A stretch of DNA of 64,000 bases from Gymnorhina tibicen (taxonomy: Eukaryota; Chordata; Aves; Passeriformes; Artamidae), in NCBI GenBank assembly GCA_013399875.1, contig VXAZ01004634.1, positions 644,480-708,479 on the forward strand, read 5' to 3'. Position 1 is the stretch's first letter, and each line of letters starts with the position of its first letter. Below, piece by piece: positions 11,764-23,521 of the stretch. A model generated the notes under the pieces. It had not been told where the DNA came from. It saw nothing but the letters and a program-made list of their open reading frames with translations, and did not search any database. Both the position numbers and the translations under genes were made by a program.

Positions 11764-11808
11764 AAAAAAAAAAAAAAAAGAAAAGAAAAGAAAGAAAAAG
11801 GAAAGGAA
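11764..11808 (+). repeat. Poly(A) run followed by GAAA-type purine repeat
   Basis: About 16 A residues run into irregular AAAAG/AAAG units. No retroposed sequence is recognisable upstream, so I treat it as simple sequence and not as the tail of a processed copy. Confidence 0.8.
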
Positions 11809-12898
11809 TTTATTGCTTGGTATCTTCAGCTATCTATAGTGCCCACGGCATGGCTATTCGTCATGAACAATGCATTCAGACTTTATAACCCGAATATTCT
11901 GCAAACAAATAACACCTTAAAACAGCAAACCAAACAATAGAACAAGCATTATTGTGTCCCTTCCTTTTCACCAGTATACACAGCAAAGGAGACATAGGAG
12001 GAAATCAACTGTAAATGGCATCTTCAGTAATGAAGGGAAAAGCTGGATATCCACAAGCCTGTTTCCTAGGCAACTGAATGGAGGGACAATCAGAATCTCT
12101 CAATTGCACCCCATTATAGATATTTTCTACACAGACCAGTAAAAGGAAGAAAAAGGTGATTGGAAAATCTTCAGCAAAAATCATCCTGGAGCACTTTGAA
12201 AGCATGGGGGAAGTGAACAGATAACATATAAAATGGCTGCCTACGTGTAGCTCCTGATTGCAATCATCTTCAGAGCTGTAAGAAGAGGGATGACAGGAAA
12301 ATCATGCATTTGAAAAAAGGTCCCAGATTTCATCCCTGACTCTCAGGATGGGGCTGCATTGACAATTATATTTTATAGGAATATCTCACAAATGGACCTC
12401 GACAATGTGTATAGAGGGATTATTCTGAAATATGCATTGTAAATTCACTCTCTGCATTGTACTTTGGCACCCCACCAATGTAATGGTCCAAAGATTGTTA
12501 ATATGACCTGATGAACCAGAGCTGTTGTTGATCCAGTAATATCACTTCCCTGAATAATTTATAGAATGCACAAACTTAGGCAAATGAAATAAGCATATGC
12601 CAAGGGAGTTCACTTTTTTCTGCACTGGCTAATCTCTTAGTACAAAAGTAACAGTACACGCTTTATTCAGGAATATACTGGAGAAAAAAAATAGACACAC
12701 AAGTACTTAGAGGATAAAAATATTACAAGGTATCAAAGCCAGACAGATAAATGAATTAATCTAGATGAGCCATATGGACTTATTGCAGCCCTAAATGTTG
12801 CAATACTAAGTATTACAGCTATCCTGGCCATCCAAGGAAATGTTCTGGGTAAAGCCCAGCTAAGGAAAGCTTAAATTACTTATTACCATGTATGCCTT

Positions 12899-13000
12899 CA
12901 CTCTTCTTTTCTGCCCTGTCCCATTTTTTGTCTGTTTTTTTGTGTTGTTGGCCTTTTATTTCTCTTTGTGTTGTTTTGGTTTTGCTTTTGTTTTTTTTTT
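12899..13000 (+). repeat. T-rich low-complexity stretch
   Basis: Dominated by T runs with scattered TG and TTG, ending in a run of about ten T. It lies about 70 bases outside the 3' end of the minus-strand CR1. Confidence 0.7.
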
Positions 13001-13069
13001 ACTGTGAGCCAAAGGTCTAACAAACATCATGCCAGTATTCTAAGGCTGACCACACTAGCACAAAGTCAT

Positions 13070-13998
13070 AATAGAATCACGGAATCATGGAATCATAGAA
13101 TGCTTTGGGTTGGAAGGGACGTTAAAGATCATCTAGTTCCAAACATCTTTGACTAGACTAGGCTAATCAGAGCCCCATCCAACATGGCCTTGAACACCTT
13201 CAGGGATGGGGCATCCACAACTTCTATGGATAACCTGTTCCAGTGCCTCACCACCCTCACAATAAAGAATTTTTTCCTAATATCTAACCTAAATCTACTC
13301 TCTTTCAGTTTGAAGCCATTCCCCCTTGTCCTGTCACTACATGGCCTAGTAGATAGTCTTTCTCCATCTTTCTTTTAGGCTCTCTTTGGGTATTGGAAGA
13401 CCTCAACTGGGTCACCCTTAAGCCTTCTCTTTTTCAGGCTGAACAATCCCACTTCTCTCAGCCTTTCCTTATAGCAGAGGTGCTCCATCCCTCTGATCAT
13501 CTTGGTGGCCTCCTCTGGACTCGCTCCGACAGGTCCATGTCTTTCCTGTGCTGGGGATCCCAGAGCTGGATGCAGCACTGCAGATGGGGTCTCACCAGAG
13601 CAGAGCAGAGGGGCAGAATCCCCTCCCTCACCTGCTGCCCACACTGCTCTGGGTGCAGCCCAGGACATGTTTGGCTCTCTAGGCTGCAAGGGCACATGGC
13701 TGGGTCATGTCCAGCCTCTCGCCCACCAGCACCCCCAAGTCCTTCTCGGCAGGGCTGCTCTGGATCTGTTCATCCCCAGCCTGTGCTGATACCGGGGGTT
13801 GCCCTGACCCAGGTGCAGCACCTTGCCCTTGGTCTTTTTAAACCACATGAGATTCCCATGGGCCACTTTTCGAGCTTGTCCAGGTCCCTCTGGATGGTAT
13901 CCTGTTCTTCAGGTGTGTCACTGCACCACTCAGCTTGGTGTCAGCTGCAAACTTGCTAAGGGTGCACTCAATCCCTCTGTCTATGAAGTCTTCATTTT
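13070..13998 (-). mobile_element. CR1 LINE, 5'-truncated, with decayed ORF2 C-terminal code
   Basis: This is the largest element in the window, about 930 bases on the minus strand. Its 3' end lies at 13070-13140, where the plus strand carries AGAATCAC/GGAATCATGG repeats, GGGTTGGAAGGGACG and GATCATCTAGTTCC, the reverse complement of the CR1 terminus. Read on the minus strand it encodes the end of the CR1 reverse transcriptase in two frames: one contains [19 protein letters not shown] (minus frame ending near 13497), the other contains [20 protein letters not shown] (minus frame ending near 13375). Both match the family's C-terminal pattern, so the open frame is broken by a frameshift and the copy is dead. 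It holds the longest open frame in the window (13393-13959, on the opposite strand), which is meaningless antisense. The 5' boundary is estimated. Confidence 0.97.
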
Positions 13999-14825
13999 AA
14001 CACAGACAGAAGCGCACCAAGCCAAAATGCACCCTATCATCTAACCTGCCAAACCTTTCCTCACTTAACGTGTTCTAAGAAAACAAAAACTTATAAACAG
14101 AAACATTATACTTCCTGATTTGGGCTGTGAGACAAAATACATCTTTCACCCTGCACCAAGCAGTACAAAGTACAGAAAAACCATTGTCAATCCTGACTGA
14201 GTTCCCTTACCAGGGATAGCAACTAGTCCAGCAAAATAAAAGGGCAGAGATGGGAGAGAAACACTGTCAGAGAGGGCTTCTGGACAGCGGTAGGAATAAA
14301 TTTTTTTTCTGGAATTTCAGGACATTATATATTTGTGCCTATTTCTGGTCTAATCTCATTTCTCACAGAGGAATGGTCTATTTGATGAGGGACCAAATTA
14401 AACCTCTCTACACTCTGCTTGCCTCAGGCTCTTCAATTTCAGAGGAGCTATATTTTGGTTCATTTCCACGGGTTTTTTTGTTACTCTGTAACTGATTGGT
14501 CTGCTTTCCTGGGTGGTTCAAAATATTCATATATATTGGAAACTTTATGAGAAGATGGGGGTGGAAAGTGCATAACACAAAGTTGTAGGCAAAACTTATT
14601 AAAAATATATGCAGGAAGAAATTAGAAGGAAACAAAAGACAATATGCTTGGGAAATATTATATATGGGCAGTAGCTGCTTGCATGCTTTTGATGTGGGGA
14701 ATGAGAAAACTTTTTTTAAAGTATCAACTTTTATCCATAGCTAGAACCAAACACCAGTTTTAATGAATAATTTGACACTATTATTTTCCATAGTCCATGA
14801 GATAAGGATAGGAAAGTCCATGAGA

Positions 14826-14871
14826 TTAGATAGATAGATAGATAGATACATGATAGACAGATAGATAGATG
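14826..14871 (+). repeat. (TAGA)n microsatellite, interrupted
   Basis: About six TAGA units, then CATGATAGACAGATAGATAG. Probably one array broken by substitutions. The minus strand reads as the Tyr/Leu/Ser/Ile-rich start of a spurious frame. Confidence 0.9.
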
Positions 14872-16538
14872 AATTCTAGGAAAATAGCTGTCTTCTGAAA
14901 TAAGTAAAAAACCACAACAGAACCTTTGTATAAGAAAATTTTAGTCTGAAGAAATATTCTGAAACATAGGTACTCGACTGTAGGATTGCAGCTCAGCTTA
15001 TAGGCAAAACTTCCACTACTTTCTATCTTCACTACTAAAAAAAACCAAACACCCCTCTTATTTAATCTGAAACAGGTGGTATAAAAACTAGCATTTGGGC
15101 GGCAGCTCTATCAGCAGCAACATCATATCATACACTAAAACCAGACAAAACCAACAGATTGAACCAAACCTGAGGCTCTCCACCCACAGGTAGAGAGTCC
15201 TCTTGAGTTTTCTGGAACTGCAAAACCCTCTGTATTTATCTTCTCTCAGCCACTGCTATCTTAGTTTCTTTTTCATCTTGTCTAACAATCCCAAATTTGT
15301 TTCTATTTAGGAGCTTGATATAGTTTTACAGCATCACTGTGCCAGTGTTGGTACAGCTTATACATGTTAGTGGTATCCCCATGAAAACTGTCCCCTTTGT
15401 CCTCCCAGAGAGAAAATTCATGCTTAGGGAAGTACTTTAGCTTTTATTATTTCCTGTTCTTTCTTGTTATGACAGAAACTGGGTGAAATCTTGAAATTGA
15501 AGGGAACAAAATTTCATTCAGGGAAGAAAAAGGTTTAATTAAGCATACTTTTGGAAGTAAAATGGATGAAATACAGAAGTCCATACCCTAAATATGGCCA
15601 TGGAGCAGGGAGGAGACTAGCCAAACCACCCACTGCTCTGTGAATAGATTAAATTTCCGTTGGTTGTCTCCAAAAGCACAGGGCAGAATAATGCTGGTGG
15701 AGGTATGACAGCATCCAGAGACCATGTAGGTGGAATAATCCAAAAAGCCAGCTAGAAAACACTTGGGCCACGTTCCTGAAAGAAAATCAGGGGAGGAAGC
15801 TTTTGAGTAGTGAAATAACTGGAAAAAAGTCTCAGAAGAAAAGCAAAAGCTTTCAAATATTGTTCTTATTATAAGGGTGAAAAGGACATTATGTGCATTA
15901 TTCATAAATAAATAGCTTTGCAGTGTGCACATCACTTATTCATTGAAATCATCAATAAACTTCCCTTAAAAACCCCTTCCAAGCTCCTCAAAGCTGGCTA
16001 AGGCTCCATTCAGGAAGGATAGTGCTATTAGTACAGCAGGGAATGGATTTGTTTCCAGTGTACCTGGCAAGCATCTGTACAGACACACGATGACATCAGT
16101 CACAGCCAGGACCACACAAGTGTATTCACACGTAGCTGTAAGTCTATTGGACAGCCAATACATATGGTTTATACCTTTTTCCCTCTCAGTCAGGAAAGAG
16201 TCCAGCTATTTTTAAGCCTGGATATGCATATGGCCAATATAAGGATATTCCTTGGGAAGAGGAAGAAAAGGGAATACGTAAATTTTTCAACATGCTCTCT
16301 TTATTTCTAGCAGTTTTCTTTTTCCATTGTGCTTACTCACTCCTTCCCTGGAACAGTGAAGGGCCATCCAGGAACTTTTGTAATCTCTACAGTTTCAATT
16401 AACACCCACAAAATCACAAAGTTTATTTGTTCATGTACCTTGTGAAGTGACCAGCTGGGACAGTGTGCTCACACGCATGCAGTGGTGCACACTCAGGCTG
16501 GCAACAGCTGCTTAGGTAGAGCAGTCGGGGTACAAAGC

Positions 16539-16615
16539 CTACAACAAGGAATATTTGCACCGAGATTTAATATTGTACCAAGGTTTAATATTCCTACAAC
16601 AAGGAATATTAAATC
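16539..16615. repeat. Direct and inverted repeat cluster around GGAATATTAAATC
   Basis: CTACAACAAGGAATATT occurs at 16539-16555 and again at 16594-16610, a direct repeat of period 55. Between them lie GATTTAATATT (near 16563) and GGTTTAATATTCCT (16582-16595). The latter pairs with AGGAATATTAAATC (16602-16615) as a 14-bp stem with one G-T wobble and a 6-base loop. Seen directly; the origin is unknown. Confidence 0.8.
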
Positions 16616-18159
16616 AACTTCGGACTACTGTTTACTCACCTCAAGAGTTAAGCAGCAGTGGAGAGTGAGCAAATTCATATTTCTAACAGTTGCCTAGAAG
16701 TTAACTTCTAAAATAGAAAAAGTGGCTAAATCCTTTGCATAAATTATGGCCAATTGTCCATCTAGCTTTTGTTACAATAGGAACCATGACAAAGACCTTG
16801 GAAACCATGATTCATGAATTTTCCAGGAGCAGCCAAGTGCATCATCCTCTGAAAAGGAGGAAAGTTTACATGTGTGAAAAATGCCAGCCACTGGCATGCA
16901 CTTTTCTCACTTTAAAGAAAAGTACCAGTAAAGCAGAAAGTATCTACACTGAGGCAACCGTGACTGTCCGTCATTAAACGACTGCCTCGGGTTGTGTCAG
17001 TCTCAGTGCTGTGTATGACTGTACCAAAAGAAGCCAAAGTGACAGTTTCAACATAACCTGTCCTTTAATAAGGCATAATTGTACAATATGAAAATCCATG
17101 CTTTGACTGCTCTTGTTTCTCACTCTTTGTTTTTTTAATGAAGCTGAAAATTGAAAAGAGAGTGGAGATCATTTAGCTCCACACAGGATGCCTTTGCTGA
17201 TACTTTCTCAGTGCCTGAGAAATACTTAGAAAGAAGAGTACTAGCTGACTATATTTCCATTTCCCATTTTCAAGCAAAACCACAGTGATTCTAGGCCACT
17301 TATTTTAATTTAGTTTCACTTGTTGCATTACCTCAGGGTTTGTTTATTTTAATGAAGTGCTTTCATACAGTGATAGAGAGTTGCGGCTTAGCATTTGTCA
17401 TAAGGCAGCTAGATCTATATCTCTACAGTTCTTGAGAGATTTTGAAAAGATGACCTTATGACACAAAAATTGAAATTACCTGTTGATAAAAACTACTCAT
17501 ATTTGGTCACCAGTCAAATGGCACAGGTTAGATTAAAAAAAGATCACATGGTGACCAGCATAGTGAATCCATGACTCTTTCTCTTCGACCCATATACTCA
17601 AAGATTTGTTAGAGACAAGGTAATTCAGACTGGGCCCTGTACAGATGCTTTTGAAGTTTTTAAGAAAGCCCAGAAAGCTCAGAGTCACGGCGGCACTGCT
17701 GAGAGTACCCCTCAGAGATAGTTAATCATTGTTCAAATTGTATTTTGGTTGTGCTTCCTCCAGCAATTAAACTCTGGGTAACTTCTCCTGCTCTAATTTC
17801 TAACTTCTGATGTTCCAGAAAATGAAAAGCTTTATAACAGTGCTATTGTTTCATTTTATTACAGCATAGTAATGGGTTTTAAATGCCATTATAATTTATA
17901 GGGATATGGGTTTAGATATTTTATCTATCTATAAAAGTGTGTTGATTTCATCATTCTCTTCATTCCACCAGCCCCCACTGTTTTGCAGCCAACTTTAAAT
18001 TCCCACTAACACATTCTATTCCATAGACCCTATAAATTAATGAATTTTAGAAACTTTTCAGAGCTGACCCTGATTTTTCTTTCCCAAGAATTCTTAGGCT
18101 AGCCTTGTATTTTATTTGTCTGTATTTTGAGGTTACTCTAATGCACATTACACATGAAC

Positions 18160-18465
18160 ATGATAGGCGAACACTCCTCCATACGAAACGAATTGGTAGC
18201 TGCTGTCTCTACATTCGGATGCTTGGTCTTTTTATGTACACTTCAGACTGCTGTCTTAGCAGCTTTCAGGATGAGCAGTCTCCAGAGACGATGGCTGGAC
18301 ACGCAGTGTTCGGTGGGTTCACGTGCCTGGGGTTAGGTCGGAGCTGCAGCGTGTGCACAGATCGGCTGCCAGGCACGGCGGCTGTGACCGTGCCTGCGTT
18401 TGGCATCGGAGCATGCTGCTCTCTGTTTGTCCAGGAGACTGGAGCTCTCGTGCATCGCTAAACCT
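18160..18465. promoter_or_regulatory. CpG-rich cluster, possible unannotated promoter or GC-rich insertion
   Basis: About 18 CpG pairs fall within 300 bases, most densely at 18290-18425, in surroundings almost free of CpG. Frames open through it include 18105-18461 and 18323-18748 (plus), but the translations are cysteine- and arginine-rich, as expected when GC-rich DNA is read by chance, and I recognise no family. An AATAAAA hexamer follows near 18566 on the plus strand, about 100 bases beyond the cluster. This could be a small promoter island, the first exon of a noncoding RNA, or the relic of a GC-rich mobile element. The sequence alone does not decide. Confidence 0.4.
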
Positions 18466-19611
18466 TTTGCCAGATGGATGTGCAATAGCTCTGACAGATC
18501 CCAGGGCAGAGCTATTACCCAAATACTGGCAGAATCAACAGCTCCTCCAGCAAGTGGCAAGAGTAATAAAACCATCTGGCTTTTCAGAGCCCAGCAGGAC
18601 AGCGGCTTATGTGTTTATACACACCAGTCGCCTGTTTTGCCATACAACTCTTCCTATTATAGAAAGCTATCCTGGTATTTTCTGTGAAATTAAGATACAG
18701 GCTATTCTCATATCTCATTTTGATCCTTTACAGAGCAGATTTTTCTGAAAGTTGATCCAAATCTGGGACAAAAACTATGTGATTGCAAATCATTTCACCA
18801 CATTGTTAGTGATTATGCCTCTGAGCCACAGAAAAATATAACCAGGACAGAAACAAAGCCATTGACTAGCTGGAGCCCAGAGTGTCAGAATTGTATAAAA
18901 GTTCATCAAATACTGCCAGAGCAGACTTCTGAAAGATAAACAAAAATTGCATAGCGTAGTGAATAAAAAGAGTGGGAAAAATTAACCTTTGAAAACAGAA
19001 CTGAAAATCAGGTACATAAGATATTACCATCTGAGAAGCTAAGTTCTCCAACAAGACTGGAATTTAATCATGTCAGTCTTTTGATTACAGGGGTGTGAAC
19101 AAAAGCTACAAAAACAAATCGTGCTTTAGAAGTTTGAAATGTTTCTCCTGAAGATCTTAGTGTATCAGTATCTCATTTGATATGGATTCTGTAGCTGTAT
19201 CTAGATCTATTTTGAATCTGCCATAATAATCTTAAAAGGACTCTATAACATGATTATTATTATGCCTAATGAGAGTAGAATTTTATTTAGGCTAAAGCCA
19301 TATATGCAACTAGGGACAATTCTATAAATTTTAAAACAAAAAAAAAAATCACTGACTGTCTGCAAAGCCATGATAGGTGAACTATAGCTGTTTCTCACAG
19401 TGATTTGAAAGACAATGTCTTTTACACAGACAATTATATTTAGTATGATGCTGATGTAGGTACACAATATTACCTGAGAACAAAAAATTAGGAAACCACC
19501 ATTTGGGGTGTAAAACTGCCAGCCTAAAAAAGCAAATACAAAAAACCACCTTTTCTAAATAATAAAGGTTTAACTGGATTTTTAGTCCTGAACTTAGGCT
19601 GGCTTAGAGAA

Positions 19612-19690
19612 GAAAGCTGATTGAGCTGACCTCCAGAAGTCCCTTCCAAATGAAATATTTCTGTGGTTTGATCCTGTCAGTGATCCTGTG
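19612..19690 (+). mobile_element. Short decayed CR1 3' end
   Basis: TGACCTCCAGAAGTCCCTTC (near 19627) followed by CAAATGAAATATTTCTGTGG and then GATCC/GATCCTGTGA matches the last 60-80 bases of CR1 (GATCTCCAGAGGTCCCTTCC then ATTCTGTGATT). Divergence is high, so this is an old copy. The upstream part is unrecognisable. Confidence 0.6.
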
Positions 19691-22329
19691 AATGCAAGAG
19701 CTCTACCACATAGTCTGTCAAACATCGTGGAGCAGTGAGAACATGATTAAAGGCCAGATGTGTTAGATGCCAACATAACTGCTGCACAGCTCTGGAAAAT
19801 GAAACCTAGAATAGGAATTCTGCAGCTGCTTCCAAGGTATGTCTACCATTAAAAAAATAAAACCATGAAACTTTCCTAGCCATGTGTACACACCCAGAGC
19901 ATTCCTACTCTTTCCTGATCACTGCCAAGGCACCTTGCTCTGACCCACAGAGAAAAAGCACCTGCATACTAGGCAGCTAAAAAGGTTATTTGGGAAACCT
20001 GACATAATCTGTGAATTACTAATGAGATAATGTCATACAAATTTCCTTTTTGTTAATTGAGAAGTTTGAAAAGAACTGATATTTCTCAAAATTTTTTAAC
20101 TGGAATATTTTTGCTTTACTTCATGGTCATTTTCAAATTTACAGAGCTGCATTGGAGTTATCTTTGTTTGTAGGTCATATTTTCAAGCATGACCTTGAGA
20201 CATTTGTATTTGGATACTGCAATCAGTCATTAGATAAATTATGTGGCTTTAAGGGACTGGTCAGTTTCTAGTGAAAATCCTTTAAAAGTGCACTTTTTAA
20301 CACAAGTGGATTTACCTGAAGGGTAAGTCTGGGTTCCTACCACTACCTCCTGGCACAGAGCATGTAGATTCATGGCATGGCTGGAGGCTATGATGTATAA
20401 TTCCTCTTAAAGGAGGGACAGTGTCTGCTCCTGAATCTCATGTGACCTGGGCATCTCAACCTGGCTCTGGCTGCCACTTGTTCTGTTGTTAAAAGCTAAA
20501 GTGGGCAAAGATCTTTCAGTTGAGTCTCACTAGATTCTTATTTACTCTTCTTGTAGTTCTAATTTATCACATTTCTAAAATTAAAAATAAAAGAAGTTAC
20601 ATCTGAAGTGATTGCAATCTCAATCTGAACTGGCAATCATCTCAAAGGTAATTATTCAAATCCGCTGTTCATACCCCACTGTTCTGGTGCAAAGCTACTC
20701 TTGTAAGACAGGCACTTCTAAATTCACTCAAATCAGTAATAGGAAACACCAAAGTTTTGAGGCTTTTTCTGCTGCTTTCAGCTGATCTCTATGGTTTCTC
20801 TATTCTATGGTAACTTAGCTCCTTTTTCTCTTTTCCTATAAATTTATTGTTTTCACAGGCCATTGTTACTATTTTACTTTGCTCTCCAAGGCTGATGTGC
20901 ACACTTAGGTTTCACTGATACTGTAGCTGGGCTTCAATAGCACTGTATTCATTTGCTGAATTATGCCTGTCTTTTGGAAAAAGATCTGCTTTAAACTGAC
21001 CAGGAGAATAGGAATTACTCCCACAGTAATTCCTAGACATCATTCAGTAGCGGGTAATCCTAATTCTAAAATTAAAATCTCTGGCTGCCCTCTCAGACTG
21101 TTAGTCATTGCCCAAAGAGCAGGACTCAGAAGTCAAGTGATGCCAGAGGGTTCAAGAAGATGGATGCCCAAGCTCTACAGATACTGACAATACTGACTCT
21201 TCCAAACATTTCCTTTCCAAAGAGTATTGACAATACCCATTGCTTTTGCTCATGTTTCTAGTAAAGTCACAACAGTCTTTTTACAGGATGGATTATTTTC
21301 CACAGAAATAAAACTGGCAGAATGGAATAAAAATATGTTGATTTACAAAGGAAGAAAATTACTCAATAAATTGTGCAACTCTTGGCCCTTCATTTGGTCC
21401 TCTGTCACTCAGAAAGTCAAAGCTGTCAAGCAGCAGCACAGGGTTCATACTCAGTAGGATCCTTTCAACTTCGCAGCATCTCCACTTGCACTGACATCAC
21501 ACTCCTCCCATCAGTATCAAAAGTGTGAGCTAATAATTTGTTTTCTGACAGAAGCATCTCTTAGATGAAAGGGCCCCATGTTAACTTTTAATATGTCAGC
21601 CTTGCTACTCCCTGTGCGTTGGTGGCTGAGTAGCATTGAAAACCATCACTAAAACCCTTCCTCTCCACTAACAGCAAGACTGGCATGGTTTCCTTCCCAC
21701 TGACAGAGCCCTACTTTGTTTAGAGGGTGGGTGAGAGCTGGGCTTTCTGTAGGCAGAGTGTACAAATGCACTCCTACTGAAGAAAGTAAGGAGCAAGGAA
21801 AGAATTCAGTCTGAAACAGTTCATTTCCTGGCCATCTCCTGGGGCAGCACTCACACATGCTACTCTTTATTTAAGAGACACTTCAGCCTTACATGTTAGT
21901 CTTTTATTCAAAATGGCAAGATCGCAGCCAAAAGTAGTATGAGATAATAACAGGTATCGCATATTGCTTGTGGTTTCATAGTATCCAAAGTCTGCCAGAC
22001 TAGTTGGATTATGGGCATTTTAAAGTTAATAAAACCAATTTGTTTAAAAAGAAATTACCCATTTGGCTCTTGTTGATCATCCAGTTGGTCTTATTTTTCC
22101 AAGAGGCAGAACACATCTGCATCCAATTAGTATATTAGTTGGAGTGCCTCTGCACTGCTGCATTACAGTTCCTGTGCATGGCTTGAAAAAGTATGTAGGA
22201 TGTAAACTATTCTCTCATCTTGTTGCAAATCAGCAGAGGCTTTAGTGGAGCCACAGGACCCGGGGGGTGGAGGAGAAAGAGGGGCTGGAGTGTGGAAGTG
22301 AATACCAACAAGGATTTGGCTCAGCTCCT

Positions 22330-22640
22330 TGAGTTCAATTAGGTTATTTTTGTATTAAAGGTAAATCTTACACTTGGTTTCTGACATAACAAAGTAAAAA
22401 GAAAGTCTCTATTTATTTTAATGGAATGTAATTTAGACTTCACATGACCATAAATAGAGCACCATTAGTACAAAACAGTGCATTATTGGTTCTGTGCTCG
22501 TGTCTGCCATCTCTTCATCCTTCCTAATCCTGCTGGGGTAGTGAGAGACACATAAATATCAATTAAAGACACAATTAATACAATTAAACCAAAGCAGCAA
22601 GCTCCTTCAATGATAGTTTGTATTTAACCATCTTATTTAT
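22330..22640. promoter_or_regulatory. Homeodomain-site-rich block, candidate conserved enhancer
   Basis: Three AATTAA cores lie within 27 bases (22561, 22573 and 22582). Further ATTA/TAAT sites lie near 22337, 22464 and 22482. AATTA is the core bound by many homeodomain proteins. The mix of clustered sites and balanced composition is typical of conserved developmental enhancers, but conservation cannot be seen from one sequence and TAAT is common in A+T-rich DNA. Treat as a candidate only. Confidence 0.25.
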
Positions 22641-23485
22641 GGTATAATCTCACTCTCTCTTTCCAAATATCACGGTCAGCCTGAGAGCGGTCACTGCAGC
22701 TGCCCCAGGTTGAAGGTGGAGAGTGACAGGAGTCAGAGATCTCACGGCTGTGCTGAGGGATGAGCAGCATAATAGCAACAAGGGAATTTGAGAGAGCTGT
22801 AGGATGAGGTTTTGATTTCTTCTTAACTGTGTTATCACAGAGGCATTACCACCATTTCTGATTGGCTCAGCTTTAGCCAGCAGCGTGTCCATCTTCAGAG
22901 CCATCAGCCATTGGCTCTGACAGACACGGTGGAAGCTTCCAGCAGCTTCTCACAAAAGCCACCCTGTAGCCCCCCGCTACCAAAACCAGGCAACACAAAA
23001 CCAACACAGCCCCCACGCAACCTCCCTTCTCCAGCCACTCAGGTTGGTGATTCCCCTTCAGTGTTTCTCTCTGGCACACTGCCCTCCCAGCCACAAGATA
23101 AGTGAAAATGAATAATTTTATAAATTAAAGAGCAGAGCTCAGTTGTTGCCTGACTGGAATTGCTTTTCCATATGTGCTCGGGGCAGGGTGAGGACTGGAA
23201 TCACCACCTCTGCTGTGGTGGACCCCTGTGTGCATCCCATAGGTGCACAGTGCTGGGGAACAGAGCCTCATCCCTGGATGTCCATGAATTTTCCTCTTCC
23301 ATGGACACAGAACAAAGAGGCTTTTCTGAGTAAAGGCAGATCAGAATGAAGTCTAATGAAGGCAGCCTCCTTCAACATGTGGCAAAGAGAAGACACATCT
23401 TTAAAAAGCTCTAACTCAGTTTTTGTATTAGGCAAAGGCTGGTGTTGCTCAATGCACAGCACCTAAAATTCAGATGCTGATAAAG

Positions 23486-23521
23486 CATCTATCAGACTCT
23501 GATCATCTATCAGATTCTGAG
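23486..23521 (+). repeat. Tandem duplication, 2 x 18 bases
   Basis: CATCTATCAGACTCTGAT is followed immediately by CATCTATCAGATTCTGAG, two differences in 18. Confidence 0.9.

Larger units (their letters stand above)
7565..13069. other. Unique noncoding sequence, no gene seen
   Basis: Apart from the repeats listed separately, I see A+T-rich DNA with no recognisable gene. A strong splice-acceptor-like tract ends at about 9453 and is followed by 44 open codons; it is discussed as a finding because no protein family is recognised. The purine-skewed stretch at about 10700-11370 explains the long minus-strand frames rich in serine, leucine and phenylalanine. Confidence 0.65.

Noticed and set aside
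13393..13959. Longest open frame in the window (188 codons, plus)
   Set aside because: It lies antisense within the minus-strand CR1 and follows its GC-rich sequence; it has no independent meaning.
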